Part shown: piece after piece, positions 42,030 through 64,000 of the stretch
Position numbering within the stretch: the stretch's first letter is position 1
Layout of the letters: each line of letters opens with the position of its first letter
Origin: Streptomyces litmocidini
GTDB lineage: Bacteria > Actinomycetota > Actinomycetes > Streptomycetales > Streptomycetaceae
DNA: 64,000 nt
NCBI RefSeq assembly: GCF_014649755.1
Contig: NZ_BMTQ01000023.1
Coordinates: 23,575-87,574 of the forward strand
Direction of reading: 5' to 3'
Position numbers and translations under genes: made by a program
Notes under the pieces: generated by a model
What the model saw: the letters and a program-made list of their open reading frames with translations, nothing else
Databases searched by the model: none
What the model was told of the DNA's origin: nothing

Positions 42030-42720
42030 TGCCGAACCGTCGTCGAATGGGTGGGCGGGAAGACACCGGTCGGCGTGCAGCGCCCGTTCGGGCGGGCGAA
42101 GTGGGCTGTGGACCAGGCCCGCGACGACGTGCGCGACTACGCTGTCGAGCACCTGCGTGACGACGGGGCGGTCCTGGCATCGACGAGACCGGCGACGTGG
42201 AGAGGGCACCGGCAGTGTCGGCGTCCAGCGCACCGGAACCGCAGACAGGGTCGAGAACGCCCAGGTCTCCGTCCACCTGGTCCACGTCGGCCAGCGCGGG
42301 CACACCGCCGTGGTTCGGGAGCTGTGAATACCGCGCTCCTGGTTCGCCGGTCCCGCCCGACCGCTGCCACGCCGCGGGTCTGAACCAGGAGACGGCCTTC
42401 GCCACCAAGCCGGAACCGGCCGCCCGCGTGGTCGGCCGGCCCCTGGAGGCCGGCCGTCGCACTGCCTGGGTCGCGAGCGACGAAGTCCACGGCGGCAGCC
42501 CGATGCCGCGAACCGCGCTGGAGGAACGCGGCGCCGGCTACGTCCCGCAGCGGCCTGCTCGCACGAAGGCGCCACCGGGGCGGGAAGGTTCCGCGCTGAC
42601 GCCCTCACCAGGAAGTTGCCGAGGCGAGCCTGGCCGGGGTTCTCCGCCGGGGCCGGAGCAAAGGGCCACCGCTCTACGACTGAGCCGTCATCGACCTCAC
42701 CGGCCCCCGCCCCGGCAGCC
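42021..42720 (+). pseudogene. IS701-family transposase relic, several frameshifts
   Basis: Consecutive blocks match IS701-type DDE transposases. In frame 3 to about 42180: KTPVGVQRPFGRAKWAVDQA, then RDDVRDYAVEHLRDDGAVLA. In frame 1 to 42327: KGTGSVGVQ-like GTGSVGVQRTGTADRVENAQ, then VSVHLVHVGQRGHTAVVREL. In frame 2 to about 42580: DRCHAAGLNQETAFATKPEP, WVASDEVHGGSPMPRTALEE. Another block near 42610-42720 reads PGFSAGAGAKGHR and then VIDLTGPRPGS. At least three frameshifts make it inactive. No terminal repeats were recognised. Confidence 0.8.
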
Positions 42721-42915
42721 GCGGGCCAGGGCCACACCCGGCCTGCTCGTCGCAGATCCCGGCCTCAAGGTGCCCGCCCTCGCCGACGCCCGACAGGCCT
42801 CCGTGACGGCGTTTCCCCGGCGCCGCGCCGCCGGGGAAGCCCGACAGGTCCTGGCTCCCGCAAGACGGACGCGGACGTCGGAACCCATGCGATCCGGGCG
42901 CTGTGACGCCACGCG

Positions 42916-44331
42916 TCAGGTTTCCGGATCCTCCCGGCTCATCGGGGGCTCGGCGGGTGTGAGGACGGGTGGGCCGAACAAGACGGCTCGGGCCACCTCG
43001 GGGGCGAACAGGGCGCTGACCGGGGCGGTCAGGGACAGGACGCGGCGGAACGCGTCGCCCACCAGGGGGTCGCCGGGGACGCGCTCCACGACCCGGCGCA
43101 GGTACCAGGCGCCGGGGCGGTCCAGGGCTCGTGGGGCGAGGGCGTTGCCGGTGGCACCCGGCATGGCCCTGTCCGAGCCGGCCGAGATGTCCCAGGCAGG
43201 CCGGGACGCCGTGAGGAGGGCGCGCTGCACCCGGCGTGTCGTGGGGGTCCGGCGTGCGTCGGCGAGCGCGTCGCGCAGGGCGACGGCGGTCATCGCGGCG
43301 ATGGAGACGCCCTGGCCGTAGATGGGGTTGAACGTGCACAGCGCGTCGCCGGCGGCCAGGAAACCCGCGGGGCGGCGGCCGGGCAGGTCGTACCGTCGTC
43401 GTACGTTGGCGGTCCTGCGGAACCCGAACACCCGTGACCGCGGCTCGGCCTCGCGCATCCAGTCGTGCACGAGGGGGTGCGGCAGCTGCTTCGCGTACAC
43501 CACGTACTCGTGCTCGTCCGTGGGCGGTTCGTCGCCGCGCAGGCCCGAGACGGTGACCAGATGGCTGCCGTCCTCCAGGGGCAGGACGAGTGCTCCGTGG
43601 ACCTGGGTGGGGTCCGGGACGATGGAGAGGCCGAGCGTCCCGGCGTCCAGGGTGCCGGTGGTGTCGCGGTAGGTCCGTGAGGCGTAGGCGAGCCCGGTGT
43701 CGATGGTCTCCTCGTGCGGGGCGTCCGCGCCGATCGCGGTGAGCCACTGCGGGGCCTTCGTGCCGCGTCCGGAGGCGTCCACGACCAGGTCCGCCTCCAG
43801 GAGGCGTTCCTCCTCGCGGGCACCGTCGCCCCGTTCGCGCACCCGCACGCCCCGGACCCGCGAGGGGTCGCCGATCAGCCCCACGACCTCCGTCGACTCC
43901 AGCGTGGTGACGGTCGGGTCGGCGAGCACCCGCCGCCGTACCAGGTTCTCGATCTGCTGCCGCGAGCCGGTGAAGACGTGCGTCGACGCCTGGGTCCGCC
44001 GGCACCAACGGCCCGCGTGGTGCTGCACGATGTCGGCCGGCATCCCCACCCGGGGCGCTCCCGCCGCGCGCAGTTCGCCGGTGAAGCCGGGCAGCAGTGC
44101 GTCCAGGGCCCGTTGCCCGCCTTCGAGCAGGGCGTGCGGGTGGCGGCTCTGCGGAACTCCGGGGCGCAGGCCGGTCCCCTCCGGGTAGCGGTCGCGTTCG
44201 ATCACCGTGACCCGGTCGGCGTGTGCGGCGAGGACATGGGCCGCGAGCAACCCGGCGATGCTGCCGCCCACGACGACCGCATGTCGTTCCGGCGAGCTGA
44301 CCCGACCGTCCTTCGATTGCGCGGAGTTCAC
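42916..44331 (-). CDS. FAD-dependent monooxygenase, MonCI/Lsd18 epoxidase-like
   Basis: This 471-residue flavoprotein has the dinucleotide loop VVVGGSIAGLLAAHVLAAHA near residues 20-40, then RVTVIERDRYPEGTGLRPGV and PQSRHPHALLEGGQRALDAL, blocks shared with the epoxidases of polyether biosynthesis (MonCI, Lsd18) and related secondary-metabolite oxygenases. It also has DASGRGTKAPQWL and GDALCTFNPIYGQGVSIAAM (the FAD ribityl-binding GD motif). It would use NAD(P)H and O2 to epoxidise or hydroxylate a polyketide double bond. Its GTG at 44331 overlaps the thioesterase stop (GTGA), and the PKS genes lie upstream in the same operon. The next 200 bases downstream lack a gene. Polyether formation itself is not implied. 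Confidence 0.85.
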   Translation of the reverse strand: MNSAQSKDGRVSSPERHAVVVGGSIAGLLAAHVLAAHADRVTVIERDRYPEGTGLRPGVPQSRHPHALLEGGQRALDALLPGFTGELRAAGAPRVGMPADIVQHHAGRWCRRTQASTHVFTGSRQQIENLVRRRVLADPTVTTLESTEVVGLIGDPSRVRGVRVRERGDGAREEERLLEADLVVDASGRGTKAPQWLTAIGADAPHEETIDTGLAYASRTYRDTTGTLDAGTLGLSIVPDPTQVHGALVLPLEDGSHLVTVSGLRGDEPPTDEHEYVVYAKQLPHPLVHDWMREAEPRSRVFGFRRTANVRRRYDLPGRRPAGFLAAGDALCTFNPIYGQGVSIAAMTAVALRDALADARRTPTTRRVQRALLTASRPAWDISAGSDRAMPGATGNALAPRALDRPGAWYLRRVVERVPGDPLVGDAFRRVLSLTAPVSALFAPEVARAVLFGPPVLTPAEPPMSREDPET

Positions 44332-45098
44332 GTGCGTTCAGCCCCTTGGTTCGGAGTGATGTGCGAGGAGATGGCGGCCAGGACGGCTGGGGCCTGGTCG
44401 TTCAGGTAGAAGTGCCCGCCGGGAAAGACGCGGAGGGTGAACGGTCCCGTCGTGTGATCGGCCCATGACCTCGCCTCCTCGACCGTCGCCTTGGGGTCGG
44501 CGTCGCCGACGAGGGCGAGGACCGGGCACCGCAGTGGCGGGCCGGGCCGGTGACGGTAGGTCTCCACGGCCCGGTAGTCGCTACGCACGGCGGGCAGGAT
44601 CATGCGGACGAGTTCCTCGTCGTCCAGCATCCGGGTCTCGGTGCCGCTGAGCCTTCTGAGTTCGGCCAGCAGGTGATCGTCGGTGGCCAGGTGCGTGCGC
44701 TCGTCGCGCTGCCGCGACGGGGCTCCCCTTCCGGAGGCGAAGAGGCCGAGCGGCGTCGTGCCGGCCGCTTCCAGCCTTCGTGCGACCTCGTAGGCCAGTG
44801 TGGCGCCCATGCTGTGACCGAAGAGGGCGACAGGCCGGTCGAGCCACGGCCCCAGCTCGTCGGTGACCAGGTCGGCGAGCGTCCCCATGTCGTCGACGCA
44901 CGGTTCGGCGCGCCGGTCCTGCCGACCGGGGTACTGGATCGCCAGCACGTCCACGGACGGCGACAGTGCCCGCGAGACGGGGAAGTAGAAGGTGGCGGAG
45001 CCTCCCGCGTGCGGGAAGCACACCAGCCGGGCGGGGGCCTGGGGCGCCGGATGGTACCGGCGGACCCATGGGGCGGTATCGGTGGTCGCGTGGGTCAC
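44328..45098 (-). CDS. Type II thioesterase (PKS editing)
   Basis: This 256-residue alpha/beta-hydrolase of the type II thioesterase family removes stalled or wrong acyl groups from acyl carrier proteins of modular PKS. It begins LVCFPHAGGSATFYFPVSRA, has the nucleophile in LFGHSMGATLAYEVARRLEA (Ser96), the acid in PVLALVGDADPKATVEEARS and His in FPGGHFYLND. The catalytic triad is complete. The start is GTG 45098. The gene lies 24 bases after the last PKS gene and overlaps the monooxygenase gene start by 4 bases, so all are co-translated. Since the PKS lacks its own thioesterase domain here, it might also take part in release, but that is speculation. Confidence 0.93.
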   Translation of the reverse strand: MTHATTDTAPWVRRYHPAPQAPARLVCFPHAGGSATFYFPVSRALSPSVDVLAIQYPGRQDRRAEPCVDDMGTLADLVTDELGPWLDRPVALFGHSMGATLAYEVARRLEAAGTTPLGLFASGRGAPSRQRDERTHLATDDHLLAELRRLSGTETRMLDDEELVRMILPAVRSDYRAVETYRHRPGPPLRCPVLALVGDADPKATVEEARSWADHTTGPFTLRVFPGGHFYLNDQAPAVLAAISSHITPNQGAERT

Positions 45099-45122
45099 GT
45101 TGTTCGCTGTCCCTTCTCTGCT

Positions 45123-48100
45123 CTACGGCTGCCGTGGTGCGGGGGCGTGGCCCCCGGCCTCGCCGTCGAGGATGGCGAAGAGCTCCTCCGCCGTCGCCGA
45201 GGCCAGATCGTCGTCGCTCTTCTCCGGCGCGGCCCGGCCGAACATCTCCGTGTTCACGTACGCGGTGATGGCGGAAGCCGTCGGATGGTCGAAGGCCAGC
45301 GTCGGCGAGAGCCGCAGTCCCGTCACCGAGTTGAGCTGGTTGCGCAGGCTCACCGCGGCCAGCGAGTCGAACCCGAGGTCCCGGAAGGCCCGGTCCGGTT
45401 CGATGGCGTCCGGCGACGAGTGTCCCAGCGCGGCGGCGGCCTGCGCTCTCACCAGGTTCAGCAGTTCGCGGTGGCGTTCGCCATCGGGGAGGCCTGTCAG
45501 CCGCTGCCGCAGGGAGTCCGCCGCGACGGTGCCGTCCGCCGCGCGGCGCCGTGCCGGAGGCACGAGGGCACGCAGCAGCGCCGGGACTCCCCCGGCGCGG
45601 GCGCGCAGCGCGGCGGCGTCCACCCGCAGCGGTACGACGGCCGGGCGGCCGCTCGCCAGGGCCGCGTCGAACATCGCCAGCCCGTCGTCCGCCCCGAAGG
45701 CCGGCAGGCCCTGTGCCCTGGTCCACTGTTCGCTGTCCTCGCGCGCCTCGGTCAGGCCGGTGGTGACCCCCCACAGCCCGAAGGCCAGGGAGGTGGCCGG
45801 CAGCCCCAGGGACCGGCGGTGGGCGGCGAGGGCGTCGAGGAAGACGTTCGCCGCGGCGTAGTGCGCCTGTCCCGCGCCGAGCACCGTGCCGGCCGCCGAG
45901 GAGAACAGCGCGAAGAACGCCAGGGGCATCCCCGAGGTCAGCTCGTGCAGATGCCAGGCGGCGTCTGCCTTCGGCCGCAGTACGGCGTCGAGCCGCTCCG
46001 AGGTCAGGGCCTGCACCAGGCCACCGTCCGCCGTGCCCGCCGCGTGGACCACGCCGGTGAGCGGGTGGTCGTCGGGGACGGCGGCCAACAGACGTTCCAG
46101 GGCGGAGCGATCGGCCGCGTCGCACGCGACGATGTCCACCCGGGCCCCGAGTCCGGTGAGTTCGGCTCGCAGTCCGGCCGCGCCCGGCGCCTCCACGCCC
46201 CGGCGGCCGGCCAACAGCAGGTGCCCGACGCCGTGCCGGGTCACGAGGTGGCGCGCCACGAGCGCGCCCAGTCCACCGGTGCCGCCGGTGATCAGTACGG
46301 TCCCGTTCGGATCGGGCAGGGGTGGGCTCTCCTGCACTGCGGCGACGGCCGTCAGCCGTGGTACGAGCACCTGCCCGGACCGTACCGCGCACTCCGGCTC
46401 ATGGCTGTCCGACACGGCCAGGGCTGCCAGGGCGGCGGCCACCGTCCGCGTCGGCTCCGCCTCGTCGTCCACGTCCAGCAGCAGGAACCGCCCGGGGTTC
46501 TCCGCCTGCGCGGCCCGTACGAGTCCCCACACCGGGGACTGACGGGGATCGACGGCCTCGCCCTCGGTCGTGGCGACGGCGTTGCGGGTCGCGACGGCCA
46601 GCTTCGCCGAGGCGAACCGCTCGTCGGCCAGCCACGTCCGCACCGCGTCCAGCACCCGGTTCAGGTGGTCCCGCACCCCGGACGGGACGTCACCGTACGG
46701 TGGGGCGCACTCCAGCACCACCACGTCCGGTACAGCGCCGTCGCCGGGAAGCGCGTCCCACTCGCCCACCCGGACGTCCGCCGCGCCGGTGGCCGGGACC
46801 GGTGTCCAGGCGAGGTGGAGCAGGCTCGTCTCCCGGACGTCCCGGACACCGGTGATCCGCTCCTGCGGAACCGTCCGCGCCACGACCGACTGCGCCGACA
46901 GCACCGGGCGCCCGGTCCGGTCGGCGACCGCCACGGTGACGCCGTCCGGTCCGGAGGGAGCGATGCGTGCCCGCAGCGCCGTCGCACCGCTCGCGTGGAG
47001 GGACACGCCGCGCCAGTGGAAGGGGAGTTGTGTGCCGCCGCCCCGAGGACCGGCGTCGAGCAGGTCCGCGTGCAGGGCCGCGTCCAGCAGGGCCGGGTGC
47101 AGGCCGAAGCGGTCGGCGTCGGTACGGGCCTGCTCCGGCAGGACGACCTCGGCGAACATCTCGGCGCCGCGGCGCCACGCGGCCCGCATCCCCTGGAAGA
47201 CGGGGCCGTAGTCGTGGCCCTGGTCACGCAGGACGTCGTAGGCGTGCTCCAGCCCGACCGGATCGGCGCCGGGCGGCGGCCACGCGGTCAGGTCGTACGC
47301 CGGGGCGAGGTCGCCGGGGCCGAGGAAGCCGTCGGCGTGCAGGGTCCACGGCGCGGCGGCGTCCTGCGCGCGTGCGTGGACGCGCACCGGTCGTCGGCCG
47401 TCGCCGTCCGGACCGCCGACCGACACCTGGACGGCGACGCCGCGACCGGTCCTGAGGACCAGCGGTTCGAGGAGCGTCAGCTCCTCCACCGTGCGGCAGC
47501 CGGCCTGGTCGCCCGCCCGCAGGGCGAGTTCGAGCAGGGCCGTGCCGGGGAGCAGGAGCGCGCCGTGGACTCCGTGATGGGCCAGCCACGGCTGGACGTC
47601 CGGCGACAGTACGCCGGTGAGGACCCAGCCGTCGGAGTCCGGGAGCGGGACGGCGGCGCCGAGCAGAGGGTGCTGTGCGGCGCACAGACCGAGTCGGCGG
47701 GGGTCGCCGGAGCCCTCGGTGAAGTCCTGCCAGTAGCGGCGGCGTTGGAAGGCGTAGGTGGGCAGGTCGACGCGTTGTGCATCGCTGCCGTCGAAGGACG
47801 GCCGCCAGTCGACGGTGCCGCCGTGGACGGCGTACTCGGCGACGGAGGCGAGGAAGTCGCCGAATCCGCCGTGGCCCTTGCGCAGGGTCCCCAGGGCGAC
47901 CGCTCCACCGGTGCGCCCGTCCGGCGCCTCGTAGCTCTCCAGCAGTCCGGGCAGCAGGACGGGATGGGGGCTGATCTCGATGAACGTCGTGTGGCCCGGG
48001 GTACGGAGGCTGCCGACGGCTTCCATGAACCGCACCGGGTGCCGGAGGTTGCGGTACCAGTAGTCGGCGTCCATCTCGCGGGTGTCCAGCGGGCCGCCGG

Positions 48101-50474
48101 TCACGGTGGAGTGGAGCGGGATGTCCGAGGAACGGGGAATGACGCCCGCGGCCCCGCACCGGATCATGTCCTCGGCCGGCTCCACCTGGGCGGAGTGGGA
48201 GGCGTAGTCGATGGGCACGGGCCGGGTGTGGACGCCCTCGGCCTCGCAGTGTGCCGCGAACGCGTCGAGGGCGGCCCTCTCCCCGGACACGACGGTGGAC
48301 GCGGGGCCGTTGAGGGCGGCGACGCTCAACTGACCGTCCCACCGGGCCAGCACGGGCTCCAGCTGTTCCGCCGGTCGCGTGACCGAGAGCATGCCGCCCC
48401 GGCCCGCGACCGCGGCGGTGGCGCGGCTGCGCAGCAGTACCAGTCCGGCGGCGTCCGCCAGGGTCAGGGCGCCCGCGACGTGGGCCGCCGCGATCTCGCC
48501 CAGTGAGTGCCCGACCACCGCGTCCGGCCGCACGCCCATCGACTGCCAGAGCGCGGCCAGGCCGACCGCCACGGTGAACAGCATCGGCTGGACGACGTCG
48601 ACGCGGTCGAACGCGGGCGCGCCGTCGGCCTGCCGCAGCACGTCGAGCGGTGACCAGTCGACGTACGGGGCGAACGCCTTGGCGCAGGCGTCCACGCGTT
48701 CGGCGAACACCGGTGAGGAGTCGAGCAGCCGGGCCGCCATCCCGGCCCACTGCGGTCCGTGGCCGGGGAAGACGAACACCGTCCTGCCGTCCGCCTCGGC
48801 ACGCCCTCGTACCAGCCCGGGAGCGGGCTCGTCCCGGCTCAGGGCACGCAGCGCACGGAGGAACGCCTCGCGGTCCTCGGCGACCGTCGCGGCCCGGTGT
48901 TCGAACGCGGAGCGCCCGTTCACGAGGGAGAAGCAGACGTCCGCCATACGGAGCTCGGGCCGGGCTTCCAGATGGGCCAGCAGCTTTCGGGCCTGGCCGC
49001 GCAGGGCTGCGGGGTCCTTGGCGGTGAGCAGCAGCGGGAGGGGCCGATCCTGTTCCCTGCCCGGTCGCTGCGGGGCGGGGGCCTGTTCCGGGTGCTGCGG
49101 GGTCGAGATTTGTTCCGGGTGCTGCGGGGCGGGGGCCTGTTCGAGGATGACGTGGGCGTTGGTGCCGCTCACGCCGAAGGAGGAGATCCCGGCGCGGCGC
49201 GGGGCTCCGGTGTCCGGCCAGTCACGGGCCTGCCGCAGCAGTTCGACCGAGCCGGCGGTCCAGTCGACCTGGGGCGTCGGCTCGTCCACGTGCAGGGTCC
49301 TGGGCAGTCGGCCGTGTCGCATCGCCTGGACCGTCTTGATGATGCCGCCGACCCCGGCGGCGGCCTGGGTGTGGCCGATGTTCGACTTCAGCGACCCCAG
49401 CCACAGGGGGCGGCCGTGCCGTCGGCCCTGTCCGTACGTCGCCAGCAGCGCCTGTGCCTCGATGGGGTCGCCCAGCCGGGTGCCCGTGCCGTGGGCCTCG
49501 ACGGCATCGATGTCCGCCGCGGTCAGGCCGGCGTTCCTCAGGGCGTCGCGGATGACGCTTTGCTGTGCCGGGCCGTTGGGGGTCGTCAGGCCGCTCGACG
49601 CGCCGTCCTGGTTGATCGCCGTGCCTCGGACGAGTGCGAGCACCGGGTGTCCGTTGCGTTCGGCGTCCGACAGCCGCTCCAGGAGCAGCAGGCCCGCGCC
49701 CTCGGCCCAGCCGGTGCCGTCCGCCGCCGCCGCGAACGACTTGCAGCGGCCGTCACCGGCGAGTCCCCGCTGGTGGCTGAACTGCAGGAAGGTGTCCGGT
49801 GTCGTCATCACGGTGACCCCACCGGCCAGCGCCATCGTCACCTCGCCGGAGCGCAGGGCCCGTACGGCCCAGTGCAGGGCGACGAGGGACGAGGAGCAGG
49901 CGGTGTCCACCGTGACGGCCGGGCCCCGCAGTCCCAGGGTGTAGGCCACGCGGCCGGTGACCAGGCTGCCGTCGCTCGTGCCGGCCCCGTAGTCGTGGTA
50001 CATGACCCCGGCGAACACCCCGGTCCGCGTGCCCTTGGCCGACAGCGGGTCGATCCCGGCGCTCTCGAAGGCCTCCCAGGAGGTTTCGAGCAGCAGGCGC
50101 TGCTGGGGGTCCATGCCCAGGGCCTCGTGGGGGCTGATCCCGAAGAACGCGGCGTCGAAGTCCGCGACGGCGTCGAGGAAGCCGCCCTCGCGGGTGCTGG
50201 TCCGGCCCGGCTTGCCCGGCTCCGGGTCGTACAGACCCGCGAGGTCCCAGCCGCGGTCGGCCGGAAAGGGCGTGATGCCGTCCCCGCCCTCCTCCACCAG
50301 GCGCCACAGCTCCTCCGGGGTCGTCACGCCGCCCGGATACCGGCAGGCCATGCCGATGACGGCGACGGGCTCCGCGGTCGCGGCGGCGAGTCTGTCGTTG
50401 TGCTGCCGCAGACGCTCGTTCTCCGTCAGGGCGGCGCGCAGCGCGGCGACGAGCTGGTCGGCCGATGTACTCAC
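45123..50474 (-). CDS. Type I PKS, one module: KS-AT-DH-KR-ACP
   Basis: This 1783-residue synthase has an N-terminal docking coil (SADQLVAALRAALTENERLR), KS (about 35-455; active Cys193 in TACSSS, His in EAHGTGT and SNIGHTQ), AT (about 560-865; GHSLGEI, RVDVVQ and YASH, methylmalonyl-type signatures), DH (about 925-1210; HGVHGALLLP, that is HxxxGxxxxP, and DAALH), KR (about 1385-1590; TGGTGGLGALV, Lys in KADAAWHLHE, Tyr in HYAAANVFLD; no full LDD motif) and ACP (about 1675-1735; LGFDSLAAVSL). There is no ER and no TE domain; the end, SATAEELFAILDGEAGG, is a docking-like helix. It receives the chain from the gene upstream. GTG 50474 is preferred (GAAAGGGG upstream); GTG 50498 overlaps the preceding stop and is an alternative. 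Confidence 0.95.
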   Translation of the reverse strand: MSTSADQLVAALRAALTENERLRQHNDRLAAATAEPVAVIGMACRYPGGVTTPEELWRLVEEGGDGITPFPADRGWDLAGLYDPEPGKPGRTSTREGGFLDAVADFDAAFFGISPHEALGMDPQQRLLLETSWEAFESAGIDPLSAKGTRTGVFAGVMYHDYGAGTSDGSLVTGRVAYTLGLRGPAVTVDTACSSSLVALHWAVRALRSGEVTMALAGGVTVMTTPDTFLQFSHQRGLAGDGRCKSFAAAADGTGWAEGAGLLLLERLSDAERNGHPVLALVRGTAINQDGASSGLTTPNGPAQQSVIRDALRNAGLTAADIDAVEAHGTGTRLGDPIEAQALLATYGQGRRHGRPLWLGSLKSNIGHTQAAAGVGGIIKTVQAMRHGRLPRTLHVDEPTPQVDWTAGSVELLRQARDWPDTGAPRRAGISSFGVSGTNAHVILEQAPAPQHPEQISTPQHPEQAPAPQRPGREQDRPLPLLLTAKDPAALRGQARKLLAHLEARPELRMADVCFSLVNGRSAFEHRAATVAEDREAFLRALRALSRDEPAPGLVRGRAEADGRTVFVFPGHGPQWAGMAARLLDSSPVFAERVDACAKAFAPYVDWSPLDVLRQADGAPAFDRVDVVQPMLFTVAVGLAALWQSMGVRPDAVVGHSLGEIAAAHVAGALTLADAAGLVLLRSRATAAVAGRGGMLSVTRPAEQLEPVLARWDGQLSVAALNGPASTVVSGERAALDAFAAHCEAEGVHTRPVPIDYASHSAQVEPAEDMIRCGAAGVIPRSSDIPLHSTVTGGPLDTREMDADYWYRNLRHPVRFMEAVGSLRTPGHTTFIEISPHPVLLPGLLESYEAPDGRTGGAVALGTLRKGHGGFGDFLASVAEYAVHGGTVDWRPSFDGSDAQRVDLPTYAFQRRRYWQDFTEGSGDPRRLGLCAAQHPLLGAAVPLPDSDGWVLTGVLSPDVQPWLAHHGVHGALLLPGTALLELALRAGDQAGCRTVEELTLLEPLVLRTGRGVAVQVSVGGPDGDGRRPVRVHARAQDAAAPWTLHADGFLGPGDLAPAYDLTAWPPPGADPVGLEHAYDVLRDQGHDYGPVFQGMRAAWRRGAEMFAEVVLPEQARTDADRFGLHPALLDAALHADLLDAGPRGGGTQLPFHWRGVSLHASGATALRARIAPSGPDGVTVAVADRTGRPVLSAQSVVARTVPQERITGVRDVRETSLLHLAWTPVPATGAADVRVGEWDALPGDGAVPDVVVLECAPPYGDVPSGVRDHLNRVLDAVRTWLADERFASAKLAVATRNAVATTEGEAVDPRQSPVWGLVRAAQAENPGRFLLLDVDDEAEPTRTVAAALAALAVSDSHEPECAVRSGQVLVPRLTAVAAVQESPPLPDPNGTVLITGGTGGLGALVARHLVTRHGVGHLLLAGRRGVEAPGAAGLRAELTGLGARVDIVACDAADRSALERLLAAVPDDHPLTGVVHAAGTADGGLVQALTSERLDAVLRPKADAAWHLHELTSGMPLAFFALFSSAAGTVLGAGQAHYAAANVFLDALAAHRRSLGLPATSLAFGLWGVTTGLTEAREDSEQWTRAQGLPAFGADDGLAMFDAALASGRPAVVPLRVDAAALRARAGGVPALLRALVPPARRRAADGTVAADSLRQRLTGLPDGERHRELLNLVRAQAAAALGHSSPDAIEPDRAFRDLGFDSLAAVSLRNQLNSVTGLRLSPTLAFDHPTASAITAYVNTEMFGRAAPEKSDDDLASATAEELFAILDGEAGGHAPAPRQP
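49067..49147. repeat. Three 27-bp repeats in the KS-AT linker
   Basis: Units at 49067, 49094 and 49121 encode a nine-residue Pro/Gln-rich repeat (HPEQAPAPQ, HPEQISTPQ type) between KS and AT. This points to replication slippage in a flexible linker. Confidence 0.75.
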
Positions 50475-50494
50475 GGTGGACAGTGCCCCTTTCT

Positions 50495-64000
<13,506 letters not shown>

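Noticed and set aside
44550..48506. A plus-strand open frame of 1318 codons opposite the PKS and thioesterase genes
   Set aside because: It is low-complexity Gly/Arg/Val-rich sequence, with no family resemblance, and it mirrors the third-position GC bias of the real minus-strand genes.

Overview
The window is very GC-rich, packed with genes on both strands, starts many genes with GTG or TTG, and carries families typical of high-GC actinomycetes: SpoIIE-type phosphatases fused to anti-sigma-like ATPases, a WS/DGAT acyltransferase, LysM/M23 wall hydrolases with an Rpf-like domain, DUF6777 and DUF1990 proteins, and a modular type I polyketide synthase (PKS). This points to Streptomyces or a close relative; the species cannot be told from the sequence.

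Layout. 1-5.8 kb: a broken reading frame, a secreted polysaccharide deacetylase, a universal stress protein, a CapA-like lipoprotein, an ECF sigma factor coupled to a hotdog protein, a hypothetical gene and an IS5-family relic. 6-11.1 kb (minus strand): a GNAT gene, then a monocarboxylate-uptake type operon of LytTR regulator, DUF485 protein, sodium:solute symporter, a tiny coupled ORF built from a 57-bp tandem duplication, and a LytS-type kinase. 11.1-17.3 kb: Fpg/Nei glycosylase, an alpha/beta-hydrolase relic, WS/DGAT, a SpoIIE-type phosphatase and a DUF6777 lipoprotein. 17.4-19.6 kb: two palindromic operators over a putative promoter for a DUF1990 / lipase-maturation-factor operon. 19.6-25.9 kb: a 56-residue peptide gene, an atypical SDR with a CxxC pair, a FhuF-like Fe-S protein, a DMT-type membrane protein overlapping a wall hydrolase tail to tail, and panD. 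26.2-32.2 kb: a decaying PAS/GAF/SpoIIE gene beside an intact membrane-bound relative and a solute-binding lipoprotein.

32.2-33.4 kb is a scar with transposase debris. 33.4-41 kb is a compact extracellular polysaccharide locus: UDP-glucuronate-decarboxylase-like epimerase, membrane GT2 glycosyltransferase, UDP-glucose 4-epimerase and UDP-glucose dehydrogenase, facing a beta-helix lipoprotein. Together these can supply UDP-GlcA, UDP-Xyl and UDP-Gal, polymerise a glycan, and perhaps trim it. 41.1-42.7 kb is a mobile-element graveyard: an integrase fragment, and a HIT-family gene cut off and fused to an IS701-type transposase relic.

42.9-64 kb is the end of a PKS gene cluster on the minus strand. 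One PKS gene runs off the right edge (a partial module plus two full ones), followed by a one-module PKS, a type II thioesterase and a MonCI/Lsd18-like FAD monooxygenase, all overlapping or closely spaced. Every module visible is DH-KR without ER, which predicts a conjugated polyene segment; the last module has a methylmalonyl-type AT signature, and no integral thioesterase domain follows it. The transposase graveyard at the cluster's edge suggests the cluster arrived by recombination.

No rRNA, tRNA or CRISPR array was recognised.
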